The notes beneath the pieces were generated by a model. The model was not told the DNA's origin. It worked only from the letters and a program-made list of their open reading frames with translations, and made no database searches. This document shows positions 1-10,693 of a stretch of DNA of 64,000 nucleotides, piece after piece. Source of the stretch: Pseudogymnoascus destructans (lineage: Eukaryota > Ascomycota > Leotiomycetes > Thelebolales > Thelebolaceae); contig NW_020167532.1 of assembly GCF_001641265.1 (NCBI RefSeq), forward strand, positions 620,001 to 684,000, in the 5' to 3' direction. A program made the translations under genes and the position numbers. Within the stretch, counting starts at the first letter, position 1; each line of letters begins with the position of its first letter.

Positions 1-898
1 GGACGGAGGGGGTACGTGTGCGAGAACTCGGAATGCTGGTACGAGCTACTCGAGGTGAGAGGCGGGACGGGCGACGAAGCCCCAGAGCGCCGCGAACTGG
101 TAATACTGTTCTGCCGACTCAGACTGAGTGATTGGGTCGTTGAGTCGTGGCGCGGGAGTGTGCCACGCGTGCGCTCCGAGATGGAGGGCGCGTAGACGCT
201 TGCCAGACTGCCTGCTACGCCCGCGGTGGTGGAGGCTGAGGAAGCAGCGGCGATGCTGCGCGCGCTGGCGGCGGAGGAGGAGCGGTGGTGGCGCCGGGTG
301 GAGGGGAGGGGGTGGGAGGGGCCTGAGAGGAGGTGATTGGAGTGGTGGTCTGAGGCGTCGGGGAGGCCGGCGCGCTCGGAGGTTGAGGAAGTGTTGGAGA
401 CGACGGACGCGTTTTGGGCGGCGCGGAGGAGGGAGAGTTCGCGGGTTAGTCGGTTGACCTGGGGGGTTTGTTAGTTTGGGAGGGTTTCTGCGTGGGATGT
501 GAGGTTGGGGAGTGAGGTTGAGGACTTACGACTGCTTCTTGCTCTTTCTCTAACTGGAGGTGTATATCCGCTGCTGTGAGTGGACGAGGATGTCTCAAGG
601 GGCCCGGACCAGTTCCAACGCCCGTGTTGTCGGTCGTGAATGTTGGAAACGCGGTTGTCGCCTGCGCGCCAGCGGGTTGAAAAGCAGCCATGAACGCGTT
701 TGTATTCGAAGGCAAGATGTTAGGAACAGGTGGTGAGAGTGGAATGGTTGGCGGCGAGGGCATCTGCTGCGACGCACGGCGAGACGAGGGGGTTCCTGTA
801 ACGCGGGGTGATTGTTGAGAGATTAGGCGCGGTGACGGGGGAACAGAGTTGAGGTCTGGCGCCATGGTTGTTTCTCGTTCTGTGGCGTTCGGAATCAA
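1..898 (-). CDS. Ser/Pro-rich fungal protein with short coiled coil, 3' end outside window
   Basis: Two exons are visible on the minus strand: 898-530 and 458-1, split by a 71-nt intron (529-459; GTAAGT donor, CAG acceptor, phase 0). Exon 1 encodes a Ser/Pro/Thr-rich stretch ending in IHLQLEKEQEAV; exon 2 resumes VNRLTRELSLLRAAQNASVV, so the intron cuts one amphipathic helix. The remaining 120 or so residues are Ser-rich and low in complexity. The reading frame is open to the window edge, so the C-terminus is missing. The ATG at 898 is used here; a second ATG at 865 (MAPDLN) is also possible. I do not know a function; the helix looks like a conserved part of an otherwise disordered regulatory protein. 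The plus-strand Arg-rich ORF over the same bases is a GC-rich shadow. Confidence 0.7.
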
Positions 899-1329
899 CG
901 GGCGCTTCGTGGCAACAAATGTGAGCTCAGTTAGGACATTATCTGGGAAGAGTTGAAGCTGTGAACAAACAATAGATTGTTGGATCTAGGGGTCATGGTG
1001 CCTGTACTCACTTATGCATTGTAGTGCATCTATACTTCGTACATGTACCTTGGGGGTTGCTCGTTGGTTCCAAATAGTTATGACGTAGCGGGGGTCTTGC
1101 GTCATGGTGGGGTGGAAGGAATAAGACTTGATATATGATTCTTACCCACCATTTATATATTCCAATCCTCGTGAATGCTGTAATTTAGTTTAACTCTAAC
1201 ATCTAAAACCCGAAAGTGAGCCCGATTCACCCCCTCAACTTTGGGCTCGTACGTTCCCATAAAGCTAACAATTTCTAAAGCATATCCGACGTAACCACAC
1301 ACACATTATCAAAACCTCAAATACACAAA
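899..1329. promoter_or_regulatory. Divergent promoter region between two host genes
   Basis: About 430 bp separates the minus-strand gene start (898) from the plus-strand start (1330). It holds no ORF. Near the right gene it has a TATA-like stretch (atttatatattcc near 1150) and a C/A-rich leader ending acctcaaatacacaaaATG, typical of fungal 5' UTRs. No repeat was seen here. Confidence 0.4.
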
Positions 1330-1611
1330 ATGTCTTCCCAAAACCAAGGCCACGAATCTCCTCCAGCGGAGAAGCAATCTGATTCCCAGAAGGCCGCTCC
1401 TTCCTCAGGACAGGGCGTCAGTGACAAGCCCAACACCGAACAGTCCGCCAAGGACCAGCTCAAGGTTTGTGGAAACGAAGCATTCATTCATTCTGATATA
1501 TATTCATGGCTAACAATTGCAAACCAGGACCTTAAATCCAACCCGACGGGTGCGATGGAGGATCATTTGGAGGAGAAATTCAAGAAAGACTTCCCTCAGA
1601 AGAAATATTAG
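1330..1611 (+). CDS. Small hydrophilic fungal protein, 72 aa, one intron
   Basis: ATG at 1330 follows an A-rich context (cacaaaATG). The unspliced frame is open, but 1465-1527 is a good 63-nt intron: GTTTGT donor, GCTAAC branch site at about 1509, CAG acceptor. Removing it leaves 45 + 27 residues and deletes the only hydrophobic stretch (SDIYSWLTIA). The spliced product is polar, starts MSSQNQGHESPPAEK and ends DLKSNPTGAMEDHLEEKF then a Lys-rich tail. The L-x-SNP-x-G-x-x-EDH pattern resembles a family of small fungal hypothetical proteins. Function unknown. The intron length is a multiple of three, so retention would also give an open product of 93 aa. Confidence 0.7.
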   Translation: MSSQNQGHESPPAEKQSDSQKAAPSSGQGVSDKPNTEQSAKDQLKVCGNEAFIHSDIYSWLTIANQDLKSNPTGAMEDHLEEKFKKDFPQKKY

Positions 1612-1653
1612 CACGTTCGAGAAGAGGCTGTAATAATAGTATTATGATGGACA

Positions 1654-1951
1654 TAACGTACATGTAACTATAGCGAATGTGCCAAACAAGCGAATGTGCC
1701 AAAATTCCACGACTACCCTACAAACATTGCGATAAACCCACCACAACACTAGAAATCAATTAAAACTACTCATGAGTCCTCTCCCTCAGACGTGTCTATT
1801 ACAATCTGACAAGTGCACGCATTGTTCTTAGTCCCACCACAGTTGCCATAGCGACGTGCACGCGTTTCTTCCCTTGGCTTCCGACTACTACTTGCCTTTT
1901 TATTTCCTGCTTGCTCTACCTGCTGCACAACATCCCTCTCATCCTGCAGCT
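1654..1951 (-). mobile_element. 3' end of a pogo/Fot1 transposon (relic), cut by gypsy-1
   Basis: Target TA at 1654-1655 is followed by a terminal inverted repeat ACGTACATGTA..., with two copies of GCGAATGTGCCAAA. The next 250 bp align closely with 47196-47470, the 3' end of the fuller pogo copy at 47180-49355, including the minus-strand C-terminal zinc-knuckle region. Several cysteine codons are changed, so this copy is dead. Gypsy-1 begins at about 1952, and the pogo sequence resumes at 7801. Confidence 0.8.
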
Positions 1952-2276
1952 CCTAACGATTATAGCTTATGGTTGTTATGGTTGTTATGGTTGTTATGGT
2001 TGTTATGGTTGTTATGGTTGTTATGGTTGTTATGGTTGTTATGGTTGTTATGGTTGTTATGGTTGGTACGGTTGTTACAGTTGTTACGGTTGTTACGGTT
2101 GTTACGGTTGTTACGGGTGCAGCCTTAGCCACCAAGGCTACAACTGCTAAGCAGACAACTGTATACTATGAGGAATAGCCTCACCTTCCTTCCTTCTTCT
2201 TCTTCTCCTCTCTTTAGATTCAATCTAGCCTATTATTCTCCGGACTGGCTTCTTGACCTCCATGACCATCGTAACA
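1952..2276 (+). repeat. Gypsy-1 5' LTR with expanded minisatellite
   Basis: It aligns with the right LTR except for an inserted tandem array of the 9-mer TGGTTGTTA from about 1968 to 2115 (roughly 12 perfect units, then diverged TTACGGTTG units). This makes it about 100 bp longer than the right LTR. Its first bases are degenerate (cctaac instead of tgttac). The putative R start AGATTCAATCT is at 2216-2226, after a long pyrimidine tract. Confidence 0.85.
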
Positions 2277-2672
2277 TAAGATTGAATCTCACCTTTCTTT
2301 TGCTCTCTGAGCCTGAACCTTGATACTGAAATTTGAATTCCCTTCTTTGGAAACCCTACAACCATATCCTAAAGTCGATTCCAGAACACCACAGAACACA
2401 CCAGAAACACCAGAACACCACAGACTTCATAGATCAGACCTTTCACAACGCTCCCTCGACAAGGAATATAGCTGTGAGGGAAGTGCGCTCCTCTCGAGTG
2501 GCTCCTACAGTCGACAAACTGCGCAATAGGGCCTTTGGCGATATGAGTCTGATCTACTGAATACGAAAACTGAAAGAATAGCAAAGCTGCTATGGCACAC
2601 ACAGCCAAAGAAAAGGTCAAGATGGCTGACTGAAACCCAGAAGACTATGAGTCTATAAATGAGAAAACAACC
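2277..2672 (+). other. Gypsy-1 leader with self-priming primer-binding site
   Basis: Two bases after the LTR, AGATTGAATCT (2279-2289) is the exact complement of AGATTCAATCT in the LTR (2216-2226; also in the right LTR and in the fragment LTR at 8028-8253). An 11-nt match at this place is the layout of Tf1/sushi-type self-priming elements. The rest of the leader holds no clear ORF. Confidence 0.65.
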
Positions 2673-3860
2673 TTGGCAGATGAGTCTGAGAAGAGAGATG
2701 AACTTCAAGATGACTTCCTCGAAGCCCAAGAAGATTTCAAGAGGATGGACAAAACAGCTCAAGAAAGACACCAGTCTATACTATCAAACGGCCACCAGAT
2801 GAGGAATTGGAATGTCAACACCTACACTGAATTCCAAAAGCTGTCATCTAGCAGCCAAGAGTATGCCTGGTCAATGTTGAAAGTCATTATGAAGGACTAC
2901 CTCATTGTCAGTCAAGCTTCTGATGCTACTATTGCAGAGCAAAATGATGCTATTCTACAGCTCCAAGAAGAAATTCAAGACAAGGATGAAAAGATTACTG
3001 AACTGCAAGGCATTCAAAAATATCTTGAGAATACAGCTCCTATTCGCAATGCAGCACCTCGCCAGTCTGCTCGCATTCCGGATCCTCCTATTCTTACGGA
3101 TGGGATTGAACCAGCTTTTGAAGACTGGGTTGTGAAGATCCGACTCAAGCTGGAAGCCAACATCGACCACTTCCCAAATGACAAGATGCAGATGAGTTAT
3201 CTCCAAAGCAGACTAGGAGGACTTGCAGTTTGCCATGTGAACCCAAGGCTTCGCATTACCTCACCAAACATGCTTTAGTCAGCAGAAGAAATCCTCCAAC
3301 TCCTCAAGAAAGTGTTTAGCGACCCCAATAGGAGACACACTGCACAAACTGAGTATCGCAAGTTATACCAAGGCAAGAATACCTTCACAACATTCTGGGC
3401 TGAATTCCAGAGACTCACTGCAGAGCTGGACTACTCAGAAGAGACCTTGCTTGACGATCTCCGATTTAAAATCAACCAAGGCATGCAGAAAGCCCTTGTT
3501 GCAGAAGTGGGAGCTACCACCCTACATGAATTCACGAAGAAATGCATGCTTGTGGACCAAAACCTACAGAGAATTCAAGAAAAGGAGAAGAGAATGAAGC
3601 CACAGCCGTTTGCCTACCAGAAGCAGAGTGGCCAGAGCCCTACTGCTAGTACTGCTGTTGAAATAGTGGCACCACAGAAGAAGCTCTACCGCTCTCCCCA
3701 CCAAGATCCTGAGAAAGAATCGCTCATGAAGCTTGGCAAATTCTTCCATTGCCACGAAAGCAGCCATCATGCTCATGACTGCCCTCAGAAACAGAAAGGC
3801 AGACTCAATGAGATCTCTGCTACTGAGGATTCTACCCAGTATGAGTCGGGAAAAGAATAG
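2673..3860 (+). pseudogene. Gypsy-1 gag, broken
   Basis: Two in-frame pieces (2673-3278 and 3312-3860) are separated by a stop at 3276-3278, where TGG-to-TAG is plausible. The first part is a coiled, acidic N-terminus (LQEEIQDKDEKITELQ) followed by the gag core (EPAFEDWVVKIRLKLEAN). The second has a typical core end (FTTFWAEFQRLTAELDYS) and a damaged CCHC knuckle, FFHCHESSHHAHDC, in which the first Cys is Phe. No ATG starts this frame now. It would have coated the element RNA in virus-like particles. Confidence 0.8.
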
Positions 3861-3984
3861 CCTCTAGAAAAGACATCGCTAGAGGTTCTACAGCAAGAAT
3901 TGCCTCCTCTGCCTCATCATTATCCCATTCGACTATGACACTCCATTCTTAGCTACCTGCAGAATAGGAAGGAATCAAATTGTC

Positions 3985-6900
3985 ATGCAAGCCTTAATGG
4001 ATAGTGGTGCAACAGGTGGAAGCTTTGTGAATGCTGTTGACGCAAAACGAATTTGTGAAATTGAAAACATCTCTCCTATCCAACTTATAAAACCAAAGAA
4101 CATTGAAGGATTTAATGGAGTTGCAGCATGCTATATACCCTCAACTACAAATTGGAGATCACGTTGAAAGTCTATGCCCTCTATTCATTACTACTCTTGG
4201 GAAACAGTCTATCATTCTTGGGAAAGCTTGGATGAAGCAGCATGGAGTCACACTCAATATGGTAAACGACCAAGTCATCTTTACAAAGGGTCACTGCCAG
4301 CACACTACACCAACAGACACTTTAAAAGTGAAAAGTACAAGTCCCCAAGCTGAGAAGGAAATACAAGATAAAGAAGCTCCGAAGCCAGCCCTCCAACCTC
4401 ATTATAAGAACAAGAACAAATGCACTGTTACAATGATTGGAGCTGCACCATTCAATATGCTTCGGAAGCAGAAAGGAGCTAAGGTTTTTGCAGTATCATT
4501 TAAAGATATACTCGCTGAACAAGCAAAGGAGGAAACGAAATCGACCCAAAACTGATCCTCCCAAAGGAGTTCCATAAATATCTCGATGTGTTCTCAAAAC
4601 AGGCTGCAGACAAACTTCCGCCTCACAGATATGCAGACCATCACATTGTGTTAGAAGGGAACTGGAAACTAGGGCATGCACCACTCTATAACATGTCTTG
4701 AGAAGAGCTTGATCTTGTGAAGAAATACGTGGAGGACAATCTTACCAAAGGATTCATCGAAGCTAGCAAAGCACCATTTGCCTCACCTGTGTTATTTGTA
4801 CGCAAACCAGGAGGTGGACTTCGATTTTGCGTACACTATCGCAAACTAAATGCGATCACAAGGAAAGACTCATACCCACTTCCCCTCATTGATGAAACAT
4901 TGCCTCGATCACAGGTGCCAAATATCTTACAAAGATTGATATTAGACATGCCTTTAATCGAATTCGCATGCAGACAGAGGAGGACGAAGATCTGACAACA
5001 TTCAAAACTCGATTTGGATCATACAAATACAAAGTTCTCCCATTTGGACTTACGAATGGCCCAGCAACATTCCAACGATATATGAATGAAACATTAATGG
5101 AATACATAAACAAATTTGTCACTGCATACATGGACGATCTTCTTGTCTATAGCACAAGTAAGGAGGAACATGAGCATGTCAAAATGGTTCTACAAAAGCT
5201 TCAAGAAGCAGGACTACAAGCAGATATAGCAAAATGCGAATTCTTCGTTCAAGAGACAAAATTCTTAGGACTCATCATTGGAGTTAATGGAATTCGCATG
5301 GATCCTGGAAAGGTGAACACTATATGGGACACGCAAGCTTTTATCGGATTCTGTGTGTTCTATCGAAGGTTTATCAAGAACTATTCAAACATCATGAAAC
5401 CACTCGTCAACTTAACAAAAAAAGACCATGTCTTCGAATGGACAGAAGCATGCAGGGAGCATTCACACTTCTGAAAAAGACTGTCACAGAAGCCCCAGTC
5501 TTACGACATTTCGATAGAGAGAAGACAGCCTATGTTGAGGCTGATGCCTCAGATTTTATTTCCTCAGGGGTACTGTCACAGAAAGATGACAAGGGAATCC
5601 TACATCCAGTTGCATTCTTCTGGAAAAAGATGGCACCTGTAGAATGCAATTACGAAATCTATGACAAGGAGTTACTCGCCATCATCAGATGCTTCGAAGC
5701 ATGGAGACTAGAAGTCGAGGGCACAGCAATGCCAGTCCAAGTTTTGTCAGATCACAAGAGTCTTGAATACTTCATGACAACAAAGAAGCTTACTCGAAGG
5801 CAAGCTCGATGGGCTGAGTTTCTGTCAAGGTTTAACTTTCAAATTATATATCGACCTGGGAAACAGAACGGAAAAGCAGATGCATTAACTCGAAGACCGG
5901 GAGATAGACCAGAAGGGAACGAAGAAGATGACCGCCAAAAACAACAACTTCAAACCCTGCTACCACTCAAGAGACTCCATCCAGACCTCCAAGAGATAAG
6001 GAAATTCGAAGATGCTAAGGTGAATCAAGACATCCAACTCGCGCCAGTCCACCTACAGGAAGCAAGTATTCTAGACAAAATCCAAACTGCACAACTTCAA
6101 GACAGCTTATGCAAAGACACTATTCAGAAGCTTCAGAATGGAGAACGAAACAGTCCAGACATAGCTCTAGCATATTACGAGGTGAAGGAAGGGCTCTTAT
6201 ATTATCATAATAGAGTCTGGGTTCCAGAAAGTACTCATGTCGAACTCTTACAAGAAATTCATGACCAACCAGCAATGGGACACCCTGGCATTGGGAAGAT
6301 GATTCGGGTCATCAAAAGACAGTATTACTGGCCCCAGATGAATAAGACAATTATACGATACATCAAGAACTGCCATATCTGCAAAAGATCAAAACCTACA
6401 AGAGATGCTTATAATGGACTTCTTCAACCAATCCCTGTTGGCAGCCAGCCATGGCAGGACATATCACTCGACTTTATTACAGGATTGCCATTGTGTGAAG
6501 GAAACAATGCTATCCTTGTCGTAGCATGCTGACTTACAAAAGAATGCCATTTTATCCCATGCTTTGCAGGCCAAGAATGCACAACTGCAGAAGCAACAGC
6601 ACAGCTACTCCTTCGACATGTATGGAAACACCATGGTTTACCAAATTCGATCATCTCAGACAGAGGCCCCCAGTTCGTGGCTGCAGTGTGAAAAATCCTC
6701 TGCAAAGTTTGGAAAGTTATAACAAAATTGTCTACTGCCTTCCACCCAGAAACGGATGGGCAAACTGAGAGGTTCAATGCAGAACTCGAACGATATTTAC
6801 AAGCTTATGTTAACTATCTCCAAGACAACTGGGTCGAATATCTTTGCATGGCAGAATTTGCAGCAAATGCTCTACCGTAAGACTCTACAAAAATCAGTCC

Positions 6901-7527
6901 ATTCTTTGCAAATAAGGGATTCGAGCCAAGAATTAGTTTTGATATTAAGAACAGCGAGTTCCAAATAGCGCCACAGGAACACAAGGATATGATATAAAGC
7001 ATGAAAGATATTTGGGAATTTCTGCAAGACCAAATCGCACTCTCACAAACTCGCATGGAGACATTCGCAAATGAATGCAGGAAAGCTGCACCAAGATATC
7101 AGGTTGGAGATCAAGTATGGCTATCTACACGAAATATCAGGACTCAGAGGCCATCGAAGAAACTCGATCACAAGCAAGTTGGTCTGTATAAGATTCTCGA
7201 ACGAATTGGGCAAGTGGCATATCGATTAGAGCTACCACCAATCATGAAGATACATCCTGTCTTTCACAGCAACCTCTTACGATTTGACTCAGATAATGCT
7301 TTACAAGGCCAGCACCATGAACCACCCCTGCCAATCGTTATAGAAGATGAACTTGAATAAGAAGTTGAAGAAATCCTAGATTCTAAATTCCTACAGAAGA
7401 AGCTGTTCTATATGGCAGCATGGAAGAACCACCCACCAGACAACACTTGGTATCCCGCTACAAACTTCAACAATGCACCTGAACTCACACAAGCTTTCCA
7501 CCGAAAATACCCACAGAAGCCACGATG
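3985..7527 (+). pseudogene. Gypsy-1 pol: protease, RT, RNase H, integrase, chromodomain; many lesions
   Basis: Visible in order: aspartic protease MDSGATGGSF (3990s); RT with [12 protein letters not shown] (about 4820), LPFGLTNGPATFQ (about 5040) and AYMDDLLVYS (about 5125; MDD in place of the usual LDD); RNase H VEADASDFISSGVLS (about 5535); integrase HHCC (HPGIGKMIRVIKRQYYWPQ ... CHICK, about 6280-6385), catalytic region ISLDFITGLP and SDRGPQF, then [10 protein letters not shown]; chromodomain end AAWKNHPPDNTWYPATNF (about 7412). Stops at 4699, 6529 and 6688 and several frameshifts break it. Most stops replace Trp or Arg codons. It is not functional. Confidence 0.85.
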
Positions 7528-7574
7528 ATCTTACTCTTGATCAGGAGATCAATCTTAGTAGGGGGGGGGGGTAG

Positions 7575-7800
7575 TGTTACAATTATAGCTTACGGTTGTT
7601 ATGGTTGTTATGGTTATTACAGTTGTTACGGTTGTTACGGGTGCAGCCTTAGCCACCAAGGCTACAACTGCTAAGCAGACAACTGTATATTATGAGGAAT
7701 AGCCTCACCTTCCTTCCTTTTTCTTCTTCTCATCTCTTTAGATTCAATCTAGCCTATTATTCTCTGGACTGGCTTCTTGACCTCCGTGACCATTGTAACA
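7575..7800 (+). repeat. Gypsy-1 3' LTR
   Basis: 226 bp, TGTTACAATTATAGC to CATTGTAACA. It carries only a few copies of the TTGTTATGG motif, unlike the 5' LTR. It is followed directly by pogo sequence (ttgttgactaagtgatcctccttgct, 7801-7828). Confidence 0.85.
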
Positions 7801-8355
7801 TTGTTGACTAAGTGATCCTCCTTGCTAAGCCTAGATTCTAAACTCCTACGGAAGAAGCTGTTCTATATGGCAGCATAGAAGAACCACCCACTAGACAACA
7901 CTTGGTATCCCGCTACAAACTTCAACAATGCACCTGAACTCACACAAACTTTCCACCGAAAATACCCGCAGAAGCCACAATGATCTTGCTCTTGATCAGG
8001 AGATTAATCTTAGTAGGGGGGGGGTAGTGTTACGATTACAGCTCACAGCTTGTTACGGTTATTACGGTTGTTATAGGTATATAGGGGATTATAGGTGCAG
8101 CCTTAGCCACCAAGGCTACAACCGCTAAGCAGACAACTGTATATTACAAGGAATAGTCTCACCTTCCTTCCTTCTTCTTCTTCCTCACTCTTTAGATTCA
8201 ATCTAACTTACTTTACCCAGACTGGCACCATGACCTCCGTGACCATCGTAACACATTGTAAATAATGTATCAATTAGCACTGATAAAAGCAGAGAACCAA
8301 CACCTACGACAGGCAAATGAAGTGCTAAGCAAGTGTAGGAGAGCTAGAAAAACAT
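7801..8355. mobile_element. Rearranged block: pogo scrap, second gypsy-1 3' end with LTR, inverted pogo scrap
   Basis: 7801-7828 matches pogo in the orientation seen at about 47478-47505. 7829-8027 is a second, diverged copy of the gypsy-1 chromodomain end (LFYMAA-stop-KNHPLDNTWYPATNF) with its polypurine tract. 8028-8253 is a gypsy-1-type LTR (TGTTACGATTACAG...ATCGTAACA). 8254-8355 is again pogo, matching about 47500-47600 but reverse-complemented. The two pogo scraps meet at the same pogo position, so the block between them appears to have been inverted. Confidence 0.65.
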
Positions 8356-8426
8356 GACTTTCCCATTCAAGTTCATCTTCTATAACGATTGGCAGGGTGG
8401 TTCATGGTACTTGTAGTGGTGGGTGC

Positions 8427-9363
8427 TGTCATACTGACATTCGTTGCACTCAGTTTGCTATCAAACTCAAGAGCAAACTTAGAAATCTGATCCTCAAACC
8501 TACAAGTCACCATACATATCTTGGCTTATCACACCAACAACAAGAGCAATACTACTCAACGATTACTGAAAACTCTTCTACTACATCTGTTTATGCTACA
8601 TACATCACGGCATATCATTTGGACACTCACTGAACAAGTTATTAAGAAAATCTCCTCCTTAAGGGGGTGGGCCAATACTACCACATGGCATATCTCTACC
8701 AAATAGAGGCCTAGGAACATGAACGATAGCTCCAAAAGCTTCTACAACCCTCTATGATTCATTGCACGTTATCGCTCCTTAGTTACCCACAAGATTGGTT
8801 AAGTTATGACATAATTTGTCTATAGGTACTCTGACCTTGGACCTCCTTTTCACTTCCTATAGGCTAGGAACCCAAGAGATGGTTCTATGGGATTCTCTTA
8901 CATTCACTACATGATTAGCAAGCTAGTTGTGGGTCGCACTTGATTTCTAATACATTTACCAAGCCTGGTTAGTCATGGAAAGTCATGGAAAATGAGAGAA
9001 CTACACTCCTTTGGCATAAATAGGATTGCCCTTTCCTTAAGAAAGGGCAAGCAGACAATACAGTAAATTGACTATCACATACTTCCACGTCTTTTTCAAG
9101 CTTCCAAGCATTGATCTTGTTATTCTTTGTTTCTGAAAAGTGAGTGAGGTGCTAACCTCTGACTTATCCCTGAGTTCTCAGACTCATCATTTGTTACAAC
9201 TTGTCTAAACCACTCCACTACATGATACACCTGATTGCTGCGTTGTGGAATAGTCTAAGCTACGACCCTTTGGCTCTGTTTCCTAAGACAGTGTGTTGTC
9301 TTAGTAAAATCATCCCTTCCCCTGGGTGGCTAGATTCTCACATCTGGTGCACCCACCATTACA
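8427..9363 (+). repeat. Gypsy-2 solo LTR
   Basis: 937 bp, TGTCATACTGACATTCG to CACCCACCATTACA, full length compared with the paired LTRs of the gypsy-2 element. Flanks ggtgc and atttg do not match, so the target duplication is lost or the copy was rearranged. The ORFs inside (MAYHTNNKSN and similar) recur in every LTR copy and are not genes. Confidence 0.9.
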
Positions 9364-9793
9364 ATTTGAGGGCCACAATCAGGGCCCTCGTCGAGATATC
9401 TGTGTTCAGTGCCATCGTTTGAACTTAAAAGGCACTGTCGATTGTTAGTCAGTTCGTCGGTCCCAAGTGAGGGGAAGTTATGCATACCTTGGCATTCTTG
9501 GCAGGACAAAACTTTTAAATGCTACCTCCATATAAAATTGCGCACTTCCCAGACATACCTGCACCACCTTAATTCTGTGCCGGGAATCACGATGAGGAAT
9601 CTGAATCATGTTTTCAGCCACACCCATGACTAAGCCCTAACCCTCTTTCATACTGAACCAACACATGATGCCCCACGCTCCCGTAGATTGCAGTTGAGCC
9701 TCAAGATCAAAATCTGAAGGTGACAAACTCCGATTTTCAAACTCCTTCTTTCCTCTTCATCCTCTTTACAACTGTAAGTCGCCCCTCCTTAGG
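9364..9793. other. Unassigned AT/GC-mixed stretch
   Basis: No convincing gene. It begins with a small hairpin (GAGGGCC acaatcag GGCCCTC, 9368-9389). Short ORFs here lack recognisable motifs. It may be decayed transposon DNA between the solo LTRs. Confidence 0.3.
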
Positions 9794-10122
9794 TGTAAGG
9801 ACACAGGGCACCCAGCTCACAGTAATAGCATATGAGAGTGCGAGTCGGAGGCTAAATGGATGCTATCCTATAGGTCTACTACGAAGGATACAAAAAAGAT
9901 GAAGGAGGAACCCTGTGAGTCGATTCCCTCAAGTACCCGAAAACCATCCGACTCGGTTAGCCCACCCAAATGATCACACGTGACCAGGGGGAACCCTGTG
10001 AGTCAATTCCTCAAGTACCCGAAGCCTGTCCGACTCGGTTAGCCCACCCAAATGATCACACGTGACCCCGCGGCTACCCAGAGTCTACTCCTTCGAATGA
10101 GAGACGAGAAGGCATCCTTACA
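9794..10122. repeat. Gypsy-3 family solo LTR with target duplication TTAGG
   Basis: TGTAAGGACACAGGG to GCATCCTTACA, 329 bp, flanked by ttagg on both sides (9789-9793 and 10123-10127). It is longer than the 258-bp gypsy-3 LTRs because a segment of about 70 bp (GGAACCCTGTGAGTC ... GATCACACGTGACC) is duplicated. It contains ATACAAAAAAGAT, the R-start complement in this family. Confidence 0.9.
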
Positions 10123-10295
10123 TTAGGCGCAACTCCTCCCCCTTACTTCTGTTGCCCCAAAGCTCCCCTTTCATTCGGAAGCATCAAAGCTTCTCTCCCC
10201 TTCAGTTGCACTGAAGCTCCTTCCTTCCTTCATGTTCTTCTCGTACCGAATCTTTTACTGATATTCACTTATAGCGAACACCCCTCCCAACCTTC

Positions 10296-10693
10296 TGTAA
10301 CGCTGACTTCTAAACGATAGAAGACACAGAGGTTTCTTGCATAAGGTTGACTTGACAGAGGAGTCAGGGGATTAAACACAAAGGCTTTCCAAGTAACATG
10401 TTACAGTATTGTAAAGAATACTATATTGAGTTGAGCATGAAGCTCCTATCTAAAGAAGATACTATCTACTTATATAGTGGCATCGTGCCAAAGGGAACTG
10501 TAAGGAACTAGTTCCTACAGTCTTCACAGTTCCACCCTAAGTTCCGCCCTAGGGAACTGTAGGAACTGTAGGAACTGTAGGAACTGTAGGAACTGTAGAA
10601 GTTCCAACAGTTCTCATAGTTCCATCCTGCAGGGTGACGTGTGGTCCTGTAGCGTGACCTACTCGGCTAATAGCTCTGCCGATAGCTGTAACA
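10296..10693 (-). repeat. Copia-type solo LTR with target duplication CCTTC
   Basis: On the minus strand it runs TGTTACAGC...GCGTTACA. Flanks are ccttc at 10291-10295 and 10694-10698. The conserved R/U5 side (cgtttagaagtcagcgttaca) matches 12600-12668, but the U3 part differs and holds five or so tandem GGAACTGTA(G) units (about 10550-10600). Confidence 0.85.

Larger units (their letters stand above)
1952..7800 (+). mobile_element. Gypsy-1: Ty3/gypsy chromovirus, both LTRs, decayed coding region
   Basis: LTRs at 1952-2276 and 7575-7800 (TGTTAC...GTAACA in the right copy) enclose gag, protease, reverse transcriptase, RNase H, integrase and a C-terminal chromodomain. A G-rich polypurine tract (TAGT then 11 G) lies just before the right LTR at 7555-7574. 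The element sits in a pogo relic: the bases on either side (cctgcagctc and ttgttgactaag) are near neighbours in the intact pogo at about 47450-47490. No clean 5-bp target duplication remains, because about 9 pogo bases are missing. Confidence 0.85.

Noticed and set aside
128..457. Plus-strand Arg/Gly-rich ORF
   Set aside because: It lies over the minus-strand gene, whose spliced exons read better; low-complexity shadow in GC-rich DNA.
1856..2178. Repetitive ORFs (LLWLLWLL, CYGCYG, MVVMVV, TTITTI)
   Set aside because: All are translations of the TGGTTGTTA minisatellite in the gypsy-1 LTR.
8427..8706. Recurrent small ORF (SNSRANLEISSSNLQVTIHI / MAYHTNNKSN) in many places
   Set aside because: It belongs to the gypsy-2 LTR, where it recurs because the LTR recurs; solo LTRs and frame differences show no coding selection.
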